DNA of 64,000 nt, taken from positions 186,001 to 250,000 of the forward strand of contig JAEZJV010000040.1 of assembly GCA_023415635.1 (NCBI GenBank). The letters are read 5' to 3'. Below, one piece after another: positions 24,666 through 32,509 of the stretch (position 1 is the stretch's first letter; each line of letters starts with the position of its first letter). A program made the translations under genes and the position numbers. The notes below the pieces were generated by a model. It worked only from the letters and a program-made list of their open reading frames with translations. It did not search any database and had not been told where the DNA came from. This DNA comes from Bacillota bacterium. Its GTDB lineage: Bacteria > Bacillota > Clostridia > Lachnospirales > Lachnospiraceae.

Positions 24666-26135
24666 TTACTGCTCATTTATAATCAGGTCTTCTTTGTCTC
24701 TGTTATTTCTTTCCCGATGCTTTCCATAGCCATACCCTCCATACCCGCCATAATAAGATCTATAGCCGTAACCGGTCAAGCCCCATTTGACATGGTTAAG
24801 TACCCATCCTATCATCATAATATCACTTCCTTCGGTGATGTGTTCCAATCCCTCCAGTACATGATCCTTTTTTGAGTAATCCTGTTTTATGATAAAGATC
24901 GCTCCATCGGCCAGCTTAGCCAGATCGCAGGTATCAGAAAGGATTGCCGAGGGAGCCGTGTCCAGTATAATATAATCTGCCCACTGCTTCAGCTCAGATA
25001 GAATTTTAGTCATACCGGCTGTATCTATAAGCTCAGAGGAATTCTTAATCGGTTGATTACATACCAAAGCATGAATGCCCTGTTTATCATAGTATTGCAA
25101 TGCATCTACCAGCTTAGCTTTATCGTTTAGGACTTCTTCAATCCCTATCGTATTTGTCCGGGTCGAAAGCAGCTTATGTAAGGTTGGACGGCGGAAATCA
25201 CAATCTAAGATCACCGCCTTTTTGCCTTCTTCTGCTAATGACAAGGCGAAATTATAGGCAAAGGTACTTTTTCCCTCTCCCGGAAGAGCACTGGTCACGA
25301 GAATAGTTTTCAAAGACCTTTGCTTTGCTGTCTTTTCGACCCTTGCCCTGATTTTCAGAATTTCTTCACGATAGGCCAAGGGCAGCTTCTCATTCAAAAG
25401 TGTGATGATACGATCCTGGTGTTTTCCTCTCTTTTTAAAGATGACTTCCGGCAGACTGCCTAAATGCTTGATGTTCGTTATCTTCTCTATATCTTCAACC
25501 TTATGAATTGTATTCTTAGTTATGGCAAAGAATAGAATAACCAGAAATCCTAGGGCTGCTCCGAATAAAGCCCCCATCTCTGCACAATTCCTGTAATCAA
25601 TGGAATTATCCGGTATTTCAGGAATTCCTGTCTCATCCAGAATATCAAGCCTTGTACTGCCTATGACAGTATCAGAGACCTTTGGATAATTACTGATAAC
25701 TGACTGCAGCACCCTATAAGCCTGCTCGGCACTATCCGAGGTTACTTTGATAGTGAACAGGTTGGTATTTTCTACATTTTCGGCCGTAATCATATCAGTG
25801 ATAGCAGTTTGTCCAAGATCCCACGCTATGATATTTCTCAACACTCCGCTATCTATGATGTAAGGAAAGGTCAGTGACATCTGTGAGGCTCTCAGGCTGT
25901 CTTCATAAATACTGCCATCGGAAGCTTCCTCCAGATTCACCGAAAAAGTCGCAGACGCAGTATAATCCGGGCTAAAGTTCCGGTAAGCCATTCCGCAGCT
26001 GATACCAGCAGCTATTACGGCAAATATCATAATAAGCCAGCCTATACTTCTTAATACGCTCCACAAATCTGTGATGAGTGAGGAAACGTCGATAACATAT
26101 TCCGCTTCATCCTTCTTTATTTCATGTTGATTCAT
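24666..26135 (-). CDS. Fused Wzz / BY-kinase (chain-length regulator, intact ATP site)
   Basis: This 489-residue protein has a Wzz-type N-terminal domain with membrane segments at about 33-48 and 188-205 and an extracellular loop between. A cytoplasmic BY-kinase domain follows, with Walker A in SALPGEGKSTF (about 282-292), Walker A' in VILDCDFRRP (308-317) and Walker B-like YIILDTAPS. The tail has a tyrosine cluster (about 464-479, YGYRSYYGGYGGYGYGKH), the expected autophosphorylation site. Such kinases control EPS polymer length and export. In Firmicutes the two halves are usually separate proteins, so the fusion is of the proteobacterial type. A second fused copy lies directly upstream. Confidence 0.88.
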   Translation of the reverse strand: MNQHEIKKDEAEYVIDVSSLITDLWSVLRSIGWLIMIFAVIAAGISCGMAYRNFSPDYTASATFSVNLEEASDGSIYEDSLRASQMSLTFPYIIDSGVLRNIIAWDLGQTAITDMITAENVENTNLFTIKVTSDSAEQAYRVLQSVISNYPKVSDTVIGSTRLDILDETGIPEIPDNSIDYRNCAEMGALFGAALGFLVILFFAITKNTIHKVEDIEKITNIKHLGSLPEVIFKKRGKHQDRIITLLNEKLPLAYREEILKIRARVEKTAKQRSLKTILVTSALPGEGKSTFAYNFALSLAEEGKKAVILDCDFRRPTLHKLLSTRTNTIGIEEVLNDKAKLVDALQYYDKQGIHALVCNQPIKNSSELIDTAGMTKILSELKQWADYIILDTAPSAILSDTCDLAKLADGAIFIIKQDYSKKDHVLEGLEHITEGSDIMMIGWVLNHVKWGLTGYGYRSYYGGYGGYGYGKHRERNNRDKEDLIINEQ

Positions 26136-26167
26136 TTTTGTCTCCGTTTCGCCGCACTGCGGAAATA

Positions 26168-27613
26168 TTATTCACTATGGTAAGCCGTACCGGGATTATT
26201 ATACACATAATAGCCTTTATTAGCGTACTTGTGACCATAGCCTGATTTATAACTGAACGGGTTACTATGTACATTATTATATATACAGCCCAGTAATTCA
26301 GAATTTGTCTCCGCCAGGGTGTCAATCACATCATTGATATACTTTGCCTTCGCATAGCTCTGTCTAACGACCAGCAGGGTGGAATCTGTGATATCAGCCA
26401 ACAGTTCCGTTTCTGCCGATACAGATATCGGAGGAGAATCTATAATTACATAATCCATTAACCTTTTTTGAATCTCTATCATTTCGGAAAAGGAGGTACC
26501 TGAAATTAAATCAGCTGAATTATCGTAATGCCTTGATCCGATCAGCAGAAAAATTCCTGAATTCTCTTCAACCATAAGCACGTCCTTTAAATCCTTCTTT
26601 TGCATTAAATACTCTCCGAATTCCTGATTTTCCGGTATCTCCTTTTCAAGAACCTTATAGAGGGAGGGTTTACAAAAATCAGCATCTATCAGAAGAACCT
26701 TTTTCGATTTCTGTGCTAAGGCCAATGCCAAATTCGTTGCCACCGTTGACTTTCCTTCGTTTTCAAGAAGGCTTGTCACCAGCAATACCTTGTGGTCCTT
26801 GACGGATGCCTTATATTCGAATTTACTCCTTATACTCCTCATATTCTCTACAAAGGAGAAGCTGACCGTGGGGCTTGTAATCAGAATACTTTTCTTCTTC
26901 CTTTGAAGCTTTGAGCGCAGAGTTTTATATTTATTCTCATGATAAATAACCCCGAACAGCTTTGTGTCAAGCTTTCTGGTTACTTCCTTCACATTTTTAA
27001 TATTATCCCTTGTCACAGACAGGGCCGCCAGAATTAGAAGCATTACTGCTGCACCAATCACAAAAGCCAGCTTCATAATACGCTTCATGTCCATAGGATT
27101 ATCAGGATACGTGGGCAGCGTAGGAGCTTCCAGTACATCAATGATTGCATTTTGATATAAGGAATTGGTTATAGAAGTATAGTTATCCATGATAGATCGT
27201 ATAATTCGGTAAGCTGTCTCCGGATCAGGTGCAGCAACGGTTAGGGCAAACAAATTCGTTTCAGGTATCACTTCTGAGGAGATATAATCCGGAATATCCT
27301 CCGTGCCAATGTCCATTGCAACACGTTTCTTCAACAAATCACTATCGAAAATATTAGTTAAGCTGGTAGCAACCGTATTGGCAGCGGCCAGATTATCATA
27401 GGTATTATTTGCTCCCTTGGAGGTAACCGCAAATGTGGCTCTTGCTGCATAAGCAGGGTTATAAATTACATCAGCCACAATGCATGAGCACATTGCTACA
27501 GTCAATCCGAAAATGAGAATTAGCCACCAATCCTTCAGTAAATCACGCATAACATCGTAAAGATCCAATCGCAGTTCATCATTCTGTGCATTTATTGCTA
27601 TCTCCGACATCAT
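26168..27613 (-). CDS. Fused Wzz / BY-kinase paralogue with altered P-loop
   Basis: This 481-residue protein has the same architecture as the next gene: membrane segments at about 29-50 and 179-200, then a kinase domain with LLIDADFCKPSLY as Walker A' and a Tyr-rich tail (YKSGYGHKYANKGYYVYNN). The P-loop reads SLLENEGKST where the paralogue has SALPGEGKST, so the usual Pro-Gly is replaced by Glu-Asn while the GKST is kept. It may bind ATP weakly or act as a partner or substrate of its neighbour. It lies 6 bases downstream of the Ig-like membrane protein. The two fusions probably form mixed rings. Confidence 0.85.
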   Translation of the reverse strand: MMSEIAINAQNDELRLDLYDVMRDLLKDWWLILIFGLTVAMCSCIVADVIYNPAYAARATFAVTSKGANNTYDNLAAANTVATSLTNIFDSDLLKKRVAMDIGTEDIPDYISSEVIPETNLFALTVAAPDPETAYRIIRSIMDNYTSITNSLYQNAIIDVLEAPTLPTYPDNPMDMKRIMKLAFVIGAAVMLLILAALSVTRDNIKNVKEVTRKLDTKLFGVIYHENKYKTLRSKLQRKKKSILITSPTVSFSFVENMRSIRSKFEYKASVKDHKVLLVTSLLENEGKSTVATNLALALAQKSKKVLLIDADFCKPSLYKVLEKEIPENQEFGEYLMQKKDLKDVLMVEENSGIFLLIGSRHYDNSADLISGTSFSEMIEIQKRLMDYVIIDSPPISVSAETELLADITDSTLLVVRQSYAKAKYINDVIDTLAETNSELLGCIYNNVHSNPFSYKSGYGHKYANKGYYVYNNPGTAYHSE

Positions 27614-27619
27614 ATTCTC

Positions 27620-28492
27620 CTATTCTTCTACAACAACCAGAAGCTTCGTCCTTCCTCTATTTCCATTTTGTGCCGTCATGGAATACTCTGCTTGATATAC
27701 TCCTGGCTTTCTTATATTCACATTTGAGGATATTGAAATATCCTTCCTGGGTATGGTATTATCAGGTCTCCCGCTCTGCAATATGGAATTTTCCATGATA
27801 CCGTACTTCTTTTGATTGATACTGACCCCTTCTATATAAGCTTCCGGATGGAAGGCTTCTCCCACCTTCAGATAGATCAGGTATTTGCTTAAAAGAATCT
27901 CCGGTGCAGATTTCTCCATATAATAAAACTCTATCTCAGCTGGAAGATATGCAGTGTCTCCGGCACTGTTGGTGACTTGAAATGTAATCTGATAGGTATC
28001 CTCCGTTGTTCCAAAATTATAATCCGGTTCTTCGTATTTAATATTTTCTGACAGATCACCATCGATACAATCCCACACCTCCATATACTCAAGGATATTC
28101 GCAGTATCTCCGACAGTAAATCGCAAGGGACGCTTTAGGGAGAAGCGGGGAGATTTATAGTCCGTATAAATCAGCTTTCTTTCCCGCTTTGTAATATTAT
28201 TATTGGAATCAAAGGCTGCATAGGTAATAATCCTCTGTCCGGAACTTATAAAATCAGAGATGGATTCAATCAGTAAAGAAGCTGTTACATCTCCGTCCTT
28301 TTCATCATATGCGGTTACATTTTTAAGCAGCTCCTCCTCGGTTACCTTAACACCGGCTGTAACCTCATCACTGTCAAACTCAATCAACGGTCCTGCTTCG
28401 TCGTTCCTACTTATTTCATAGCCACGGTATCCGGCAAATGCAATCGCAGATAATAGAAACATCGATAATCCAGCTATTCTCAGTAGTTTCAT
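27620..28492 (-). CDS. Membrane-anchored protein with Ig-like repeats, function unknown
   Basis: This 290-residue protein has an N-terminal membrane anchor (about 5-21) and then only beta-rich sequence outside. At least two segments have the pattern of bacterial Ig-like repeats with V-x-AYDEKDGDVT (about 59-69) and VWDCIDGDLSENIKYE (about 138-153), followed by TYQITFQVTNSAGDTA. The DGD-V/L motif is typical of repeats that bind calcium or pack surface proteins. It sits between the PHP phosphatase and the two fused kinases. A role as an outer partner of the EPS assembly complex is plausible but inferred. I do not recognise a named family. Confidence 0.65.
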   Translation of the reverse strand: MKLLRIAGLSMFLLSAIAFAGYRGYEISRNDEAGPLIEFDSDEVTAGVKVTEEELLKNVTAYDEKDGDVTASLLIESISDFISSGQRIITYAAFDSNNNITKRERKLIYTDYKSPRFSLKRPLRFTVGDTANILEYMEVWDCIDGDLSENIKYEEPDYNFGTTEDTYQITFQVTNSAGDTAYLPAEIEFYYMEKSAPEILLSKYLIYLKVGEAFHPEAYIEGVSINQKKYGIMENSILQSGRPDNTIPRKDISISSNVNIRKPGVYQAEYSMTAQNGNRGRTKLLVVVEE

Positions 28493-28525
28493 GGTATATC
28501 CGTACCCTTCCTTTTGATGGCTCGT

Positions 28526-29275
28526 TCAAAAGAACGAACGAAGATTTAAATCAACTAAATCTATATTTTTCAGAACTCTTTTCGGATTTTCACTAAAAAG
28601 AATATGTGCATATTCTGCACAGCAAAACCTCCTTATAAAATGATATACCTCGGACATATCAGTAGTGCGTCGGTACGGGCTATGAGCGTCACTGGCAATA
28701 AAGGAAACCAGCTTATGCTCCAATAAATCCAAGACCGTTTCTCTGGAGCGATATCCGAAGCTCCCAAGAATACTTCCTTTGTTGACCTGTAAAGAAACTC
28801 CCATTTCCAGAAAGCGACATACAATGTCCGTATGCTTCTGTATCAGGTGATAGCGCTCAGGATGAGCTACAATCGGATGATAGCCTGCTTCTATAATCTC
28901 TGTCAACATATATTCGATATAGTCGAAGCACTCATAAAAATTGAATTCCATCAAAAGATACCTGGAATGATTCAAGGTGATTAACCTTCCCTGTCTCAGA
29001 AGCTCAGGAACCTCCTCCGATGCATAGACCTCCATTCCAGGGACTATGGTCAGTGGAAGCCCTCTTTGCCGGATTGCCTCTTCTAAGGAGCGGAAGCATC
29101 GGATATAAGCATCATCATAGTAATTGTCAAAAACCCCTTCCACATTACTATGTGGCGTAACAACCAGGGTATCTACACCGCATCGTAGAGCCATTTCTGC
29201 CATAGCAAGGGAATCCTCCATCGTTTCGGAACCATCATCAATTCCAGGCAGGATATGGGTATGAATATCTATCAT
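28526..29275 (-). CDS. CpsB/YwqE-type PHP tyrosine-protein phosphatase (copy A)
   Basis: This 249-residue PHP-domain protein has metal ligands in MIDIHTHILPGIDDGS (residues 1-16), TPHS (40-43), the catalytic-site HPERY, and SDAHSPYRRT near the end. The family dephosphorylates the tyrosine tail of BY-kinases and so controls EPS production. It precedes the Ig-like protein and the two fused kinases, which are its likely substrates. A second, only moderately similar copy opens the other EPS operon at 52807-53586. It lies 29 bases after the nucleotidyltransferase gene, which joins the RiPP-like cassette to the EPS genes. Confidence 0.9.
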   Translation of the reverse strand: MIDIHTHILPGIDDGSETMEDSLAMAEMALRCGVDTLVVTPHSNVEGVFDNYYDDAYIRCFRSLEEAIRQRGLPLTIVPGMEVYASEEVPELLRQGRLITLNHSRYLLMEFNFYECFDYIEYMLTEIIEAGYHPIVAHPERYHLIQKHTDIVCRFLEMGVSLQVNKGSILGSFGYRSRETVLDLLEHKLVSFIASDAHSPYRRTTDMSEVYHFIRRFCCAEYAHILFSENPKRVLKNIDLVDLNLRSFF

Positions 29276-29304
29276 TTCATTTTCACCGCCTTAATTTCGG
29301 ACGT

Positions 29305-30582
29305 TCAATTATGTTGCCCAATGATTTTATACTCCTTAAGAAGCTCTATTCGTTTTCTCCCGATGGTGAAACTTCGGCTTACCTGATACAGCATCTGTAC
29401 CGGGTTTTTTACCAGTGCCGCATAAGTAGCCATCCGGTGCAGCCAAGCGATGGGAAGAAGATAAGGTTTATTCCTGCAATAGGAATACTTATCTCCCATA
29501 ATTTCCTGTTCCGGAAAGGAGATTCTTAATAATTGTTTCTTATCATAACCTTTATGTCGATTATTTCTGTCTGCAATAACCGCCTGTAAGGTCATAGAAC
29601 TCGTCCTGGCCCGATCCTTATTGCTTTTACCAAAAGCACCAGCCCTCATAATATCCTCCAGCAATGCATCCGGATGAATGTCTGCCATTATGGCTGATGG
29701 AGGATACCAGACAGCCTGAGCCAAGAGTCCCAGATATTCTCTTCCGATTGCAAAAAGGTTCAATAAAAATGTATCATACCCAAGCTGTGTCACCTGCTGC
29801 CATACCCAGAGATAGTCTATCTCTTTGCCATGGGTGTTGCAGAACAGGACTAGATCACATACCTGTCGAATTCCAAATCCTATTCCGATAAAATGCTTGG
29901 CACAATGCAGAATCTGAAAGAGAAGGTGATCGCTATAGGATAAGGTACGAATTGGGATACCCTCTATGCTAATCTCGATACTGCGCTCGAAGACTGACAC
30001 AAAATGATCATTCATCGCCTTGAATATTCCTATCTCCGGGTCAAACAGATCAATATGCACCTCAAGAATCAGATCACTTTTTGCATTGACATATACGTTC
30101 TCTTGCCTTGGTGCTGCCCCTTGCTTCGAGTAATTTGATAATGTAAATCCGGAGGAGGTTAGAATTGAAGCTGTTCTGGAATAATCCTCTCTACGGATAT
30201 AGATATCTTCATCCCCTGAGCACCGCTCATCACAATTTGGGTACAGCGTTCGTAGTACTATTCCCTTGATAACCAAAGCATTTACTCCGGCTTGCTTTAG
30301 CTTAGCGTATATAGTAAGAAATTCACTGGTTTTAAGAAACTGATCAACACTGTACCAAGTAGCTAATTTTTTCCATACCAATATAAGCTTAGGCTCTATC
30401 AGAGGTACCAACTGTTTTTTACTGATTGACCGATAAATCATCGGAATTATATTATGTATTCCCGATAGATAAAACAGCCTGTCCCAATCTGCTTCCACAA
30501 TATCGACCACGGTATCCATATCGGTTTCCATGGAAACAGATAGTAAATATAATAGTTGCCTTGAAATCTGATCCATAGTCAT
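29305..30582 (-). CDS. Family-5 nucleotidyltransferase-like protein of the RiPP/EPS cassette
   Basis: This 425-residue protein resembles the uncharacterised nucleotidyltransferase family often seen next to lasso-peptide, HPrK and PqqD genes. ALVIKGIVLRTLYPN (about 96-110) followed by CSGDEDIYIRRED gives the paired acidic residues of a nucleotidyltransferase active site. HCAKHFIGIGFGIRQVCDL and LFCNTHGKEIDY follow, as in the family. It overlaps the stop codon of the S24/S26 peptidase gene in an ATGA arrangement; the second ATG, 6 bases on, has better Shine-Dalgarno spacing. The substrate is unknown: it could nucleotidylate the peptide, a partner protein or a sugar. Confidence 0.75.
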   Translation of the reverse strand: MTMDQISRQLLYLLSVSMETDMDTVVDIVEADWDRLFYLSGIHNIIPMIYRSISKKQLVPLIEPKLILVWKKLATWYSVDQFLKTSEFLTIYAKLKQAGVNALVIKGIVLRTLYPNCDERCSGDEDIYIRREDYSRTASILTSSGFTLSNYSKQGAAPRQENVYVNAKSDLILEVHIDLFDPEIGIFKAMNDHFVSVFERSIEISIEGIPIRTLSYSDHLLFQILHCAKHFIGIGFGIRQVCDLVLFCNTHGKEIDYLWVWQQVTQLGYDTFLLNLFAIGREYLGLLAQAVWYPPSAIMADIHPDALLEDIMRAGAFGKSNKDRARTSSMTLQAVIADRNNRHKGYDKKQLLRISFPEQEIMGDKYSYCRNKPYLLPIAWLHRMATYAALVKNPVQMLYQVSRSFTIGRKRIELLKEYKIIGQHN

Positions 30583-31076
30583 GCTCCTAGACCATTCCTT
30601 CTTTTTTCAGTCTCATATCTTATCCTTGACATGGTATGATAAAGTTGCAGCAACTCTTTCCGAACAGGCAATAGTACACGCCACAGATAAAAGACAAATT
30701 GCCAGAAAGCAGACGTACAGTCAATCTCCTTCCCATTTCGATATATCTTCTGTACTACCCCGATCACATCCTTCGGAGCAATCAGCTCCTCGTCTAACGT
30801 AGTACAGGAGTCTCCCATGGTACGGAATCCATTCGCTTCTTTTTTCATAATCCTGTGTAAGATATAGTTTCCATGCCTGTTCTGATACAGAATGATATCA
30901 CCCGGCTTAAGCACGCTACTCCCCGCAATCAGTACCTGATCCCGGTTATCAAGAATCCAGGGACACATGCTGCTGCCGCTGATGGTAAATCTTGCTTTAT
31001 GACCATGATGTATGACCTCTCTGATTAAGGGAAACAGTTCATCTGCAGATACATCCTTCTTAATATGTGTTTTCAT
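30579..31076 (-). CDS. S24/S26 (signal-peptidase-like) peptidase
   Basis: This 165-residue protein has the signal-peptidase fold motifs FTISGSSMCPWI (box B, with the presumed serine nucleophile S40), VLKPGDIILYQNRHGNYILHRIM (box C/D; given here as two adjacent motifs) and TMGDSCTTLDEELI (box E). It lacks an N-terminal membrane anchor, and the box D lysine appears replaced by HR, as in SipW/archaeal-type enzymes. The C-terminal part (about 120-145) is hydrophobic and may be a membrane segment. In this cassette it may cleave the leader of the candidate precursor peptide. The gene overlaps the following nucleotidyltransferase gene by 4 bases. Confidence 0.75.
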   Translation of the reverse strand: MKTHIKKDVSADELFPLIREVIHHGHKARFTISGSSMCPWILDNRDQVLIAGSSVLKPGDIILYQNRHGNYILHRIMKKEANGFRTMGDSCTTLDEELIAPKDVIGVVQKIYRNGKEIDCTSAFWQFVFYLWRVLLPVRKELLQLYHTMSRIRYETEKRRNGLGA

Positions 31077-31176
31077 CTTTCTCCTACCTTTGTGTATATA
31101 TTCTGATATAAAGCTCTATTCGTTTCTATAGACATTGCTACTCAATCCGTCCATACTGGCATAGAAGTTTTTATCT

Positions 31177-32127
31177 CTATGCCTTCTTATATGCTTCTTG
31201 TCTTTCTATCTCATGCTTCAGCAGAGCAACCGCTTCCATATCGGGTCTGCATTGCAGCTTTAGGACAGAGATCTCACGGGTAATATCATCAATCAAATCA
31301 AAAGCATGATTCATGAGCTCTGGCTCCCAAGCAGGAGCAAAGGCAAGGGAAATCAACTCCAGAACCCCCTGTCGTTTTGACAAATGCAATACCTGATTTA
31401 TCTCCGATTGTTCTATGATTACAATCACCCTCAGTACTGTTCTTCGATTCAGACATTCCATCGAGGAACCATTCCAAGGAACTCCACAGGTATACCAGAT
31501 ATTATCCTCCAGAAAGCAAAGTGCCCTGTCTCCATTCAGAATATGGGCACCCTCACTCTCCTTCCACATTCCGGTGTGCGTAGTTTTACCCACACCGGAA
31601 TGTGCACAGACAATAATTCCTATGGTGTTCCATTCCATGACGACCCCATGAAACAGAATTCCTCTCTTGTTCAGCACGGCGTAGGGAAGGATATAAGCCA
31701 GTTCCGCAAAGTAGTCCGGACTGCGACCTCCCGAATAATCAAACAGCAATTCCCATATGCTCCAATTCTTTGAAATCCGGTATATCAGGCAGTTATTCTT
31801 ATCTTTATCCTTCCTGATCCATAGGTAATTACCCTCTGCCTCTTTATAGATGCGATACGGTACAGGCCCTTCTTCGAAACCTGCGACAGGGGTATCCTCC
31901 GGCTCTGAAAAATCCTCCCGAGGGGTAATAATGTACATCAGGTTCCATTCCGATCTGTCTGTTGTACCATCTATCAGAAACTGCGCAGCCTCTTCCGGAA
32001 GCTCATAGGATACATTGGAGTTACAATCTCCAATCACACGGATGGTGTAGATACCCATTGAAATTGCTATGGGACTATAGGATACTTTACGATTCATATG
32101 CATCTTAAGGTCTGCCATGACCGCCAT
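31177..32127 (-). CDS. HPr kinase-like P-loop kinase of the RiPP cassette
   Basis: The protein has 316 residues from the ATG at 32127, which has an ideal GGAGG site 5-7 bases upstream; that site lies inside the Gly/His codons at the end of the precursor gene, and the two genes overlap by 23 bases. The kinase core carries the P-loop CAHSGVGKTTHT (about 174-185), NGDRALC (about 198-204) and GVPWNGSSMEC, as in HPr kinase-related proteins associated with peptide modification. In the paeninodin-type lasso systems such kinases phosphorylate the precursor; here the substrate is presumably the adjacent peptide. The N-terminal 150 residues are a family-specific domain. Confidence 0.8.
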   Translation of the reverse strand: MAVMADLKMHMNRKVSYSPIAISMGIYTIRVIGDCNSNVSYELPEEAAQFLIDGTTDRSEWNLMYIITPREDFSEPEDTPVAGFEEGPVPYRIYKEAEGNYLWIRKDKDKNNCLIYRISKNWSIWELLFDYSGGRSPDYFAELAYILPYAVLNKRGILFHGVVMEWNTIGIIVCAHSGVGKTTHTGMWKESEGAHILNGDRALCFLEDNIWYTCGVPWNGSSMECLNRRTVLRVIVIIEQSEINQVLHLSKRQGVLELISLAFAPAWEPELMNHAFDLIDDITREISVLKLQCRPDMEAVALLKHEIERQEAYKKA

Positions 32128-32509
32128 GATGACCTCCTCCGCCATGTCCAGGATGGTGTGGTTTCGGTTTCGGTGTCGGTGTCGGTGTGGGCGTGGGCTT
32201 ATGTCCAGAAGGGCAATGAAAGCCCGAGGCGTGAGTATTCGACAGATTATTCCCATAGCTCGACGTGAAATCATCAAATTGACTGCCGCTCATATAATTT
32301 TTAATATAGCTTAGGACAGTATCGGAGGGGTCAAGCTGTCCGCTATCACATCCCCCCGATATACAAAAGCTATGTACTTCACTAGAGGAATCATATGGAT
32401 TATCAAAGGCTACTCTGCCAGCTCCCCAGCAGTTATCTGCAATTTTCTCAAATATGGTGAGTTCTTCAAATGTAATAATTGGTGCCTCATACTTTAGCAC
32501 AATTTTCAT
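32105..32509 (-). CDS. Candidate RiPP precursor peptide, Cys and Pro/Thr/His/Gly-rich
   Basis: This 134-residue protein begins with a leader-like segment (KYEAPIITFEELTIFEKIA) ending in a DNCWGAGR motif. It then has cysteines at 49 and 54 (SFCISGGC) and 99 (GFHCPSGHK). The last 35 residues are a low-complexity tail: PTPTPTPTPKPKP, then HHPGHGGGGHHGGHGRP. It starts 23 bases inside the radical SAM gene. The ATG at 32509 sits directly behind GAGAGGAG, so the GTG at codon 4 may be the better-spaced start. Position, leader pattern and neighbours mark it as the modified substrate. The tail resembles wall-spanning or metal-binding linkers. I know of no named family for it. Confidence 0.7.
   Translation of the reverse strand: MKIVLKYEAPIITFEELTIFEKIADNCWGAGRVAFDNPYDSSSEVHSFCISGGCDSGQLDPSDTVLSYIKNYMSGSQFDDFTSSYGNNLSNTHASGFHCPSGHKPTPTPTPTPKPKPHHPGHGGGGHHGGHGRP

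Noticed and set aside
32127..32277. The 50-residue Arg/His-rich N-terminal extension of the HPr-kinase-like protein
   Set aside because: It is the antisense-frame reading of the precursor tail codons; the ATG at 32127 has a perfectly spaced GGAGG and is the better start.
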